NCBI GenBank assembly: GCA_000467715.1
Contig: AJFK01001066.1
Coordinates: 1-64,000 of the forward strand
Source of the DNA: Hysterium pulicare CBS 123377
Taxonomy: Eukaryota > Ascomycota > Dothideomycetes > Hysteriales > Hysteriaceae
Direction of reading: 5' to 3'
DNA: 64,000 nt
Position 1 is the first letter of the stretch; every line of letters starts with the position of its first letter. The notes beneath the pieces were generated by a model. It did no database searches, was not told the DNA's origin, and saw nothing but the letters and a program-made list of their open reading frames with translations. The translations under genes were made by a program, and so were the position numbers. Shown in pieces: positions 55,737 to 64,000 of the stretch.

Positions 55737-55839
55737 TGTTTGCTCGAAAGGGTATGGCGAGTTATTATGTGAGTCGTGTCGGTAATCCGATTCGAGGCTT
55801 TGAATGACCCTATCGTCCGACTAGGGCTGACACCTTTTT

Positions 55840-56391
55840 AAAACCGTCACCTTACATGCGATCCATTGACATTTGAGGCTTAATTAGTCGGTTGTCAGAT
55901 CAATGATTTCAAGCACCGGGGCTAGCCCGAGCCTTTACTAAATCGATCAAATGTAGCAAGAGTTGCCCCCTTAATCCTAGATCAATTGCTGTGCCTCCTT
56001 CACGAGGGTGTCTGCTGCGTGCTTCATTCTATATCTTTGTCAGACCCTATGAAATAAACGCAAGACTAGCGTAGAGCTTGCTTTCACAATACATAATGAA
56101 GATAATGATATGGTTCCATGCTCACGAGGAGAGAACCCAGTGTAGTGGCAAGGAGAAAAAAGTCTATAGTAATCATGCATTCATTCTATCTTATTGGATT
56201 GGATATCTCCAACGCCTAATCGAAATCAATTTCACCAACGTTAATCGTAAATGTAACTCTGCACAGCTCAAGTGTCGTATGCGTGATACGACAATCATAA
56301 AGTCATCCAAAACGTCCGAATCGTCCTTCATGCAGACATGAGTCATTCATGAGGCGTTGGACGTGGTAATCGTAACCGTACATCGATGGGT
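55840..56391. other. Intergenic region between CorA-like fragment and kinase
   Basis: No gene recognised. Frames such as 56078-56341 (plus) carry no motifs. Confidence 0.4.
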
Positions 56392-57459
56392 TCACACGCC
56401 TCCCATGGCGACATCTCCGTCCCTATCGGTTTCGGAGCGAATCAATTGGTTTATGATAGCCTCCCCTTTCGGCACCATATCCCGCACCAACTCTATCGCG
56501 GTTTTCCTCTCATCCTTCGAAAAGGTCAAAGCTTTTTTCATCCATTCGTCTAGCGTAGAGCTATACCGGTGTTGGGTTTGCGGCATGGTTAGCCCGTACT
56601 CAACACATTGTTGTCTGCGAGAGAGATTGATTGATCGAACTTCGCGTGGGACGTTCTTACGCCAGTAATGTGTCTCTGCCTTGGATCGCCCTAGATGATA
56701 CATCCAGCTGGCCGAGTATGGATCGCTTTGTAGTTGCTGCTGCCACGCTTCGACGTCCATGACGGGGTGTCGGTCGATAGCAAACCAGTGAATGACGCCG
56801 CCTAATGCCCATATATCCGCTGCGAGGGTTGCCCATGGTCTCTCAGGAGGAAGGTAGTCCCATGTTCCCCATGCGTCGAGCTTCTCGGGTTTAGTGTAAT
56901 ACTTCGCGCGGGAGAAATCTGCCAGTTTGAAGTCAGGTGTTAGATCCGGCGCTGAGGGGCTGTGGTGGCCAGGGCGTGGGCATACTAGGATATTGTTAGG
57001 TTTTATGTCGCAGTGCATGATCGCACTCCAACCACACCATAGACCTTCAGGCCCGTTATGAAGAAAATTCAACGCTTGGGTAATTTGTACGTAGCATTGC
57101 CAGATTGTCGACTCAGGCACGGAGGTGATGTAACCTCTTAAGAGCTCCTTGTAACCATGCATGTCACCATAGTCGCAGTACTCCAGAAAGACCGTGTAGT
57201 CGCGGGGGTTGGGATAATTGGGGTCGCACCCAAACACCTTAACAACCTGAGAACAGCCTTGGAGTACTTTTAGCTTGTGGACCTCGTTTTTGATTTGATT
57301 CGCGCCGTGGCGGGATCTGGATGTCTTGGCAACGACGCCCATATCTGTGTTGCGATGTTTGTAGAGGCGGGCGATACCGTCTCCTCCTTCACCGAGAGTG
57401 CCTACGATTTTGAACTCTCGTCGTATCACAATGCCGGTAATGCCTTCTGGGAAGTTCAT
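56392..57459 (-). CDS. Serine/threonine protein kinase, fungal lineage type
   Basis: A single exon of 355 aa that is almost entirely kinase domain. Glycine loop GEGGDG at 23-28, ATP lysine in VVAKT (K45), catalytic loop HCDIKPNN at 149-156 and metal-binding segment ADFSRAK with D181. The PPE at 205-207 takes the place of APE, and AADIWALGGVIHWFA is subdomain IX. The DFG glycine is replaced by Ser, but the catalytic Asp, Lys and Asn are kept, so activity is plausible. A short tail ends DRDGDVAMGGV. No regulatory domain. The substrate is unknown. It stands alone on the minus strand. Confidence 0.85.
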   Translation of the reverse strand: MNFPEGITGIVIRREFKIVGTLGEGGDGIARLYKHRNTDMGVVAKTSRSRHGANQIKNEVHKLKVLQGCSQVVKVFGCDPNYPNPRDYTVFLEYCDYGDMHGYKELLRGYITSVPESTIWQCYVQITQALNFLHNGPEGLWCGWSAIMHCDIKPNNILVCPRPGHHSPSAPDLTPDFKLADFSRAKYYTKPEKLDAWGTWDYLPPERPWATLAADIWALGGVIHWFAIDRHPVMDVEAWQQQLQSDPYSASWMYHLGRSKAETHYWRKNVPREVRSINLSRRQQCVEYGLTMPQTQHRYSSTLDEWMKKALTFSKDERKTAIELVRDMVPKGEAIINQLIRSETDRDGDVAMGGV

Positions 57460-57994
57460 TGTGGATATGTCAAACGAGTGGGAGCGAGGGTGTTCGCTTT
57501 AAGAGATAAAAGGGGATTTTGACGAAGAGTGGAATGGTGTAATCGAAATTGGTTGTAACCAAATGAGTGCGCACGGAAGATGATGAATACCAAATTTTGC
57601 CAGACAATTCAGTTTATATCGTGGTTGAGACATTGTGTGATTCTTCGAAGACGGACAATGGCGTAGTGCACGAATAACGTAGAATGAACGAAGCGAGTCG
57701 GCTAAAGTGAATTAGATTGTGAGTACACTTAAGCCGAGTGTGCAAGGCGACTTGGCAAACAACCTACAAGGCGTCCTTGTTGGATTGATCCTACTCGAAT
57801 CCGCTCGAGAGCGTTCATGACGCCACACGAAGTGATCGGCATCCATTCAGACAGTCGGTTCTGGTTCTGCGCAGATTTTGGCCCGGTCCGAAAATCAGCA
57901 TAGTTGTTTCAGGACGAAGCTCTCCCTTTGTTTCAGCGCATCGTGACCGGTATGGGTTCCGCCATGAGTTGTAATGGCCATAGTGACCTATGGC
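57460..57994. other. Intergenic region upstream of the kinase
   Basis: It carries the kinase promoter and the terminator of the thioesterase gene. Nothing further recognised. Confidence 0.4.
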
Positions 57995-59050
57995 TCAGGG
58001 TATTGTCTGAGCAACGCTCATCGGGAATGATGCTCTTGCTCGTACACACACTATCCCTTCAAGGTTCTCGAGTGTTCCAGTCACTTCTACAGTGGGTTTA
58101 TGGTCTGGGAGGCTAGACTTCTTCGTCAAATCTTTCCATGATGGCAACCAGGGTTTTGGTTGCTCCGGCGGTGGCGGTTCGCGTTTTTCAGGAGCTGTTT
58201 GTAGGAAGGTAGCGCGAAGGACGTAGAAATTATTCGCTTGTGTTGGGCGAGCGTACGTCAAGCTCAGGGATTTCGGTGAGGCTATCGCATCTGGGAGAGA
58301 TGTAAGCTCTTTGAAGGTTTTGAGAGTAGATACAAGTATACCGAGAGAAGCGTCTGGTCCGGCCACGACCCTTGACATCGACTCATCGAAGACGGTAGCA
58401 ATGGCGCCTCCATGAGCTAGCCCAGGCCATCCACTCAAATTACCTCCAAACCAGACTACAGCAATCACCTCACGGGTAGCTGGATTCCAGAAAGCACGCT
58501 GAATTCCTAGACCGCCTGCACCAGCCATGGTCCACTGCGTCAATGTCCTAGTCACCTTCTGATTAGAGCCCTCCGCTTTCCCGGGGGCAATCCCGTCATC
58601 CGGGACCACATTGTTGATGTTCAACTCTTTCCATATGCTCTTTTCTTTCAATTCTCGCTCCAAAGTTGTGTCCGAATGTAGACTGTAACCCCCGGCGCGT
58701 AGTTCCTTCACAATGTCCAGACCATCAATTGTAGAAGCTTGTGCTTGCAGGATTGAGCGATCAGCTGCGCTGCCGGGTTCCGGAAAGGGCGAAGCAATTA
58801 CAAATGATCGGACCGTATAGCCTGCACCCAAGCCGATGGCTAGGCAGAAGGTATACCACATATAGGAGGCTATTGCGCGAGTCGATTTGGGCGGTGCTGA
58901 AGCAGAATTGGAGCGTGAGATGCGGAAGTCATGATGCCTTCGGGGTATTATTGACTTGAGACGGGGCCTAAGAAGCTGTGATCGTAAGATGGGGGGCATA
59001 TGAGGCATTGTTCTCGTGAAATAGAGGCCAGGAGAGGTGTGCTGGTGCAA
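57995..59050 (-). CDS. Mitochondrial hotdog-fold thioesterase-superfamily protein
   Basis: A single exon of 351 aa. The N-terminus is Arg-rich and free of acidic residues (RSQLLRPRLKSIIPRRHH), a good mitochondrial presequence; translation could also start at Met15. A membrane helix follows (YTFCLAIGLGAGYTVRSF, about 65-83). The C-terminal half contains GWPGLAHGGAIATVFDESMS, the signature of 4HBT hotdog thioesterases with the conserved HGG, then strands LSLTYARPTQANNFYVLRA and VEVTGTLENLEGIVCVRARA. Family members anchored in mitochondria (yeast Fmp10 is an example by memory) have unknown acyl-CoA substrates. No damage seen. Confidence 0.85.
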   Translation of the reverse strand: MHQHTSPGLYFTRTMPHMPPILRSQLLRPRLKSIIPRRHHDFRISRSNSASAPPKSTRAIASYMWYTFCLAIGLGAGYTVRSFVIASPFPEPGSAADRSILQAQASTIDGLDIVKELRAGGYSLHSDTTLERELKEKSIWKELNINNVVPDDGIAPGKAEGSNQKVTRTLTQWTMAGAGGLGIQRAFWNPATREVIAVVWFGGNLSGWPGLAHGGAIATVFDESMSRVVAGPDASLGILVSTLKTFKELTSLPDAIASPKSLSLTYARPTQANNFYVLRATFLQTAPEKREPPPPEQPKPWLPSWKDLTKKSSLPDHKPTVEVTGTLENLEGIVCVRARASFPMSVAQTIP

Positions 59051-59265
59051 ACATTGAGCAGACGTCGGAGGCTGAGGAAAGAAAAGCCGACATTCTATGG
59101 GCCAATCAAATTAATCGTAAGTATTATGTAAGATTTTGCATGCCCTGACTTCCATGCCATCCCACCATAATGCAGCACAACTCTTGCTCTCAAGATCTAT
59201 GTTTCAAAAGCTTTGAGATATCTCAGGGAACACACTATCCTATTTGTGCAAGATTATCGATCTCA

Positions 59266-59785
59266 TCACAAGAGATGACCTACACTCCATTCGGAGGACT
59301 CTATGAATGGTATCTTATTCCACCCATCGAAATAGTTGATCTTGACTTCATCCAACTTCACGCCTTTGAGCATGCGAATCTATGAAGAACTTCATTAGCA
59401 TTGTCATCTTACCGCCAGTTCAAAACGTACATTGACACCCATTAAATCCGGCTCCTCTCCATGCTCCGCCATCTGTGGGTCAAAGAACATGCTGCTTCCA
59501 CAGGTCCCGCAAAACTTATGCAGATTTCTCCCTCCTGCCGAACGAATACGACTTTAAGGCGCCCCGGCCCTTAATTATGATGAGATCTTGTCGCCGCGGA
59601 TACACCAACAGGTATCCATTTCGATTGCAGATGGAGCAATTGCATGAGACAGCCTTGTGCTGTGGGAAAGGTGGATAGAGCGTCATTTTAGACTGTACAT
59701 CTCCGCAATGGCAACTTGCATCGTAAGTTGACGAGGCCGAGGTTTCGAAATCTGGTAAGGCGAGATGGTTGTTTTCGTCGCTCAT
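59266..59785 (-). CDS. GFA/CENP-V family protein with an apparent frameshift
   Basis: The frame from 59785 (MSDENNHLALPDFETSASS) carries the first zinc motif SCHCGDVQ and then SCNCSICNRNGYLLVYPRRQ. The expected next motif NLHKFCGTCGSSMFFDP is present but one base out of register, with the switch between about 59526 and 59540 and no intron able to repair it. After GVN a 51-nt intron (59430-59380; donor GTACGT, CTAAT branch, acceptor TTCATAG) leads to IRMLKGVKLDEVKINYFDGW and a stop at 59266. All family parts are otherwise well kept. GFA-family enzymes bind zinc and were named for glutathione-dependent formaldehyde activation. Either a recent frameshift or a sequence error. Confidence 0.75.
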
Positions 59786-62408
59786 GTTGACAGGTTTGGA
59801 CGGAGAAATGAGAGAAAATTGGAAGCATGCGACTCCATTAAGAAATTTACGTCTTCTTATATGCATCTATCACGTCGAGCCTAAAGGCAACGAGGCCTTA
59901 CGTTGTCCCTAACTATTCGTCTGGGACAAATGAGAGCGTAAGCACAGTTGAGACTGCTGCCTTGGCGGCCTTTCAAATGTCTCCGAGTTTCCTGAAGTTG
60001 CTCACTATAGAACTGTAAGTCTCCGAACTTGACACTAGAATATTCCGACAATATGACGCAGGCGGAAAGCGGAATACACAGCGGTTACAGAGTCGCTCCA
60101 ATATTCGGACCTATCCTTATTCCCGGCTGCTTCCTCCCCAGCACTACAATATGCAACCACCACTGAATTCGTTTATACACCGAATACGAGGTCTTGTGTC
60201 ATTTTCCGAGAAGGTAAAGACTTTTTAAATTTGTCAAGGGCTCTCATGTTCGTACCACAGGTCACATGCTGTCCCCTTTTCTATATTGTATCACTTCCGT
60301 AGCACACCTCCACCATTACGATTATTCATCCTCTCATTGCTCAAGTTCCACGAGCTTTGCCCGTTACGGTGCCACATGCACAGATCGTTGTGCATCGGCT
60401 GTACAAGATCAAGGATGCGCAGGATGGTAACACCTGGAAATTCGATTCCAAGGGAGTGGAATGTGGAACGCTTGTGTGAAACTTGCTTGCCGGACTTTCC
60501 GATTGGTGTTTCAGCGCAATTTAGTGCTTCAAGACTGCATCTGGGAGAACTCTCCAGTGGTCTGGTTGTGGGTTGCACTTTCTTTAGCGCTTCGGGAGCC
60601 TCAACTGGCATTCCATGTCTTGGGTTTACCACTTTCAGTGTCAAATGCAGCTAGCCAGGATGGGTTGGGACATGATCGATAGGTTGCAGAGTGGCAACTC
60701 CAGTAGTCCAATCCATGCATGTTGCTGTCAGCAACAGGATCCAAGTACCTTTCTTCGCAATCATTCGTCTACGGTAGCAGCGCGGATGTTGATCCATCAT
60801 CCGTTTTCAGTTTCCCATGCGCCTCGTGCCATTATGCAACTGCATCTCAATGGCTCTCTGATTGTTCAAATGACCTTATCAGCGGTAGAATTGCAACTGT
60901 AGCCTGATCCTCATCTTTTCAATCGGGATTTTTAAATCCAATGAAGTACTTCTTCCCTTCTCAGCTTCGTCGTTCTCCGCCGTCTTACTCAAACTTGATA
61001 CTGACGCACGCAGTAATAATAGGGCCTAGTTCCCCATATATCATGGCGGCCTCACTTCTCTCAGTATGGTTCATGATCAAGACTGAACCCACACACTCGT
61101 TACGTTCATTTCCAATTCCAGGGATTGGGCGATAGGTATAAAAGAGCAAAGTAGTACAACCTTTCAGTAATAACACTTGATGACACGGTAATCAGTAAAG
61201 CTGATATCCTGTAGAAATGCTTTCAAAGAACCTCCTGCAAGGACTACAGATAAAACAACCCCGCCCGTTCACTGCATTCACTCAATGAAATGGTGAATGC
61301 TCTTAGCCGAAACACGCTAAGGCTGGCCAACCTCGCACCTCGAAAAATCGCATTTTGCTTCCGAAATCATCACTTTTCTGCATTACCGGATTAGGAAGGT
61401 TTTCATACCTGGTTGGCCTGAGGCCGCAACAGAGTAACATGTGTCGGAATGACCACTATTAATCCCACCTGGGTTAGCCAAGTATAATGAGGGTGCTGGA
61501 CTGTATTCTGGCACAATAACAGTAGCAATCTGTTTGTCAGACATCCTTCGTTCGTGATTGCGATTCTCTTACAATCTCCGTTTTCTACTATTGCGAAGTC
61601 ATTCCACCCCACATACCAGCCCATAGACAACAACCCATTTCTAGCCCCAATCCGTCCAAAGCGCCATCAAAATGCCTCCATCTGTATTCTTGCCCCTACA
61701 GCAGTACAGATATATCCATCAAAGCTACCATACTAATAGCAGAAATTTGACTCGTCACCACCGCGGACTACTTCCGCATTGCCAGTACACTCCTCGAAAC
61801 GACGTTGGACTTGGTCACCTCATAGCGCAGATGCGATATGGTTAGCGCTCTAACTGGAGTAGAAGTTAACCAAGCTCATATTGGATTAGATCACATGCAA
61901 GGCGGCGAGGGCGGTGTGGAAATACATGAAGAAGGCTCTGGTGATACGGAAGAGAGTGCGAAGCAGGATTTGGAGTCGTCCTTCAACATTTTGTGGCCAA
62001 CACGTGCGCATCCAGCTCGCTATCTCCCTGGTATGCCACCAGGTTTCGACATCTGCATGCGATTGTGCTTGGAAAACGACTGAATCGAAGTACCACTCCA
62101 ATGGTATTCGAGTTCCGGAGGATATGATCAAGTGCTAAAGGCCTCAGTCACCAGCTGAGAAGATATTATTTCACTTTGACGACATGATTCTACCCTTGCA
62201 ATGTGCATATGTAAGTTGAGATTTTCAGTCAGGTGGAGGGATCTCACGGTAGCTCTGGCTAATCATATGAGGGCCATTTGCCAGTTAGCAAACAAAGGTC
62301 ACGCAGAGTCAACCGCTTTCAACTCCATATATACTTCCAAATACAAGCCTATGTCCCACCATATCAGCCAGCCTACTCTCTCCTCTTCTTCACGAAGAGC
62401 CAGACCAA
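59786..62408. other. 2.6-kb gene-poor region
   Basis: Frames up to 122 aa occur (for example 60286-60654 plus, overlapping 60291-60644 minus) without motifs or clear exon structure. Promoters of the flanking genes must lie at its ends. No repeat with clear ends was seen. Confidence 0.4.
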
Positions 62409-62801
62409 ATGGCCAAAGGCGGCAATCCCCTTAGACCCATACCCAAGGAATCTCCTCCCTTTCGACCTCCCCCAAGCCAGCGACCTCCATCCGAGCCCAA
62501 AGGAAACAGCATCTACGTGATAGTGATTGACAGGAAAAGTTCCGCTTCGACAAATATGCATGCGTTTTCCATTGCGACTGCGTACTTCAATGTGGGTGAA
62601 GCAAATAACGATTGCTCGAAGATCGTATATGACCAGTTGGTCCCTTATTTGGAAACGCATGGAGTTCTGGTGCGCTCAACCAATGCCGATGGATGCTTTA
62701 AATATGATATCCATAGAACTGGCAATAAGCGCGATGTCTTGGTGCATGTCTATGTGGAAATGATTTCTATCCATGAGACCGTGCCTACGGGTTGGAGATG
62801 A
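62409..62801 (+). CDS. Small hypothetical protein (130 aa)
   Basis: A Pro/Lys-rich N-terminus (MAKGGNPLRPIPKESPPF) precedes a probable folded domain: SIYVIVIDRKSS strand, YFNVGEANNDCSKIVYDQL helix, then DGCFKYDIH and DVLVHVYVEMI strands. The same layout appears in the genes at 15827 and 63595, so the three may form a small family. No signal peptide, no known motif. The start is the first ATG of the frame. Confidence 0.5.
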   Translation: MAKGGNPLRPIPKESPPFRPPPSQRPPSEPKGNSIYVIVIDRKSSASTNMHAFSIATAYFNVGEANNDCSKIVYDQLVPYLETHGVLVRSTNADGCFKYDIHRTGNKRDVLVHVYVEMISIHETVPTGWR

Positions 62802-63594
62802 TGCGCTTGTGAAGGTGGAATTTGTCAATGAGAAGAGGTTTAGCAACTTTAGCAATCAGCGGTGTATCTCCTTGCTCAATAGGACTCCTCAAACTCGCAC
62901 TTCTTTGGGCAAGTCTAGTTTGCCAAAGTTCGTGATTCGTCATATGATAGTCGATATCCCGCATCAAAACTCCGTCAAATGACTTTGACATGGCCTTGCG
63001 CCAGGAAAAAGATGCACTAAGGATGTAACTAGATCATTTGATGAAGGTATACTTCTCCATTTAGCATATGCGAATGGTTTACCCCAAGTTTGACCCAACC
63101 GCGCCAGCGCCCACCATATCTTCTTCTTCGAACTCTCCATTTTAAGGCTTCAGTGTCGGGATTTGCAATCCAGTGTACATGTACGTGGTAATGTCAGACT
63201 GGTGGGATGGGGGAAAATATGCGAAGCTAAGTTCGTCGTTTACCAGTGGAAAAAGCCAAGGAGTGCTACGCGCAGCTGGCTACGTTTTTAAAGCCCCTCA
63301 GTGATCACCATCAGATGGAGTTGCTTAAAAAATATTCAACCTGAGGCACCAAGAGGTATTGCAATGTCCTTTCCAGATGACGCAAGCACGTGTTTGTATT
63401 TAAGTGGTGAGTGCGAACGCCGATTGAAATTGTTGTTTGTTCCCTTGTTTTATTGCCAGCGGAAGTCATCATGTGCTGGTTAGCAAGCCGAGCTTGTATA
63501 GGTGTCATCTGTAGACTGCTATATAGGTTCGCTCCATTTTCATAAGTAGGCCGATTCCAATTGTCAGAACATTCTTCCTCCAAACTCGGTCATA
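62802..63594. other. Intergenic region
   Basis: No supported gene. It contains the promoter of the last gene. Confidence 0.4.
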
Positions 63595-64000
63595 ATGGAT
63601 TCGTCTCAAGATCCGTTCATGAACTTCCCAAGTGGAGAGCCAGAGGGCGATAAAATGTATGCTGTGGGCGTAGACTACAACTACTTTGGCACACAGCACA
63701 AGGAATGCAAATTCGTCTTTCACGACCAGAATGCCGGTCTGAAACGATGCGCCGATATGGCTGACTTTGCCGCGCAGGCAATGGAATCTCAATCAACGCA
63801 GACGCAGCGAGCTTCCAGATCAAGACGATCCAAAATTATAGAGGACGGTCATACGTACCATATCTCGGATGGAATCCTTGGAAATAAGGTTAAAGTATGG
63901 TTGTCCCCTATACCTGTGGGTGATGTGAAGCACATCAAACAGGAGGAGATGGAGGAAGTGAAGCATGAGGTTGGTTTGAAGAAAGAGGCAGACTTGAAGC
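63595..64000 (+). CDS. Small hypothetical protein, cut by the window end
   Basis: The frame from MDSSQDPFMNFPSGEPEGD is open to the last base (135 codons seen). A KMYAVGVDYNYFGTQHKEC strand region is followed by a helix (AGLKRCADMADFAAQAM), a Ser/Thr/Gln linker, a second pair of strands (HTYHISDGILGNKVKVWLSP), then a Lys/Glu-rich tail (KQEEMEEVKHEVGLKKEA) that runs off the window. It resembles the proteins at 62409 and 15827 in layout. The C-terminus is unknown. Confidence 0.55.
   Translation, partial: MDSSQDPFMNFPSGEPEGDKMYAVGVDYNYFGTQHKECKFVFHDQNAGLKRCADMADFAAQAMESQSTQTQRASRSRRSKIIEDGHTYHISDGILGNKVKVWLSPIPVGDVKHIKQEEMEEVKHEVGLKKEADLK

Noticed and set aside
60286-60654. 122-aa plus-strand frame
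   Set aside because: A minus-strand frame of almost the same length overlaps it; neither shows a motif or conserved texture.

Overview
The window looks like nuclear DNA of a filamentous ascomycete (Pezizomycotina). Genes are split by short introns of about 49-66 nt (one of 102 nt) with GTANGT-type donors and CTAAC-like branch sites. The protein families are fungal: HET-domain proteins, NACHT-type STAND receptors with a 'LHRSVKDW'-type module, a FlbC-like C2H2 regulator, a DUF7730 protein and a Gin4/Hsl1-type kinase. A class such as Leotiomycetes is only a guess. No complete transposon, tRNA, rRNA or CRISPR array was recognised.

Layout. 0.2-4.2 kb: a small protein resembling RNase P protein subunits, then a NACHT receptor. 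5.1-9.1 kb: a probable secreted protein with an actin/Hsp70-like fold, then a HET gene. 9.5-11.5 kb: remains of a fungal-specific gene. 11.6-16.2 kb: a second HET gene, a small secreted cupin-like protein, a protein with a charged repeat tail and a small hypothetical protein. 16.4-20.3 kb: a graveyard holding a truncated aspartic protease, a truncated unknown gene and a decayed AAA ATPase, plus one copy of a short dispersed element. 20.9-31 kb: conserved housekeeping and developmental genes (a TDT-family anion/dicarboxylate transporter, a Gin4/Hsl1-type kinase, a flbC-like gene). 31-42.5 kb: gene-poor; its first 1.36 kb is a leader with no ATG on the flbC strand. 42.5-46.3 kb: a DUF7730 protein and a conserved fungal protein. 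47.6-48.7 kb: a kinase relic. 49.5-54.4 kb: a small conserved protein and a second NACHT receptor, diverging across a spacer that holds the second copy of the dispersed element. 54.8-55.7 kb: composite tandem repeats and a CorA-like C-terminal fragment. 56.4-59.8 kb: a Ser/Thr kinase, a mitochondrial hotdog thioesterase and a GFA-family gene with an apparent frameshift. 62.4-64 kb: two small, perhaps related proteins, the last cut by the window end.

Reading. The window mixes a conserved core (20.9-31 kb and parts of 42-46 and 56-60 kb) with accessory stretches rich in likely self/non-self recognition genes (two NACHT receptors and two HET proteins) and with gene relics. The most unusual signals are the ATG-free leader upstream of the flbC-like gene, the 127-bp dispersed element with different flanking duplications at its two sites, and equivalent in-frame introns of length 3n in the two NACHT paralogues.
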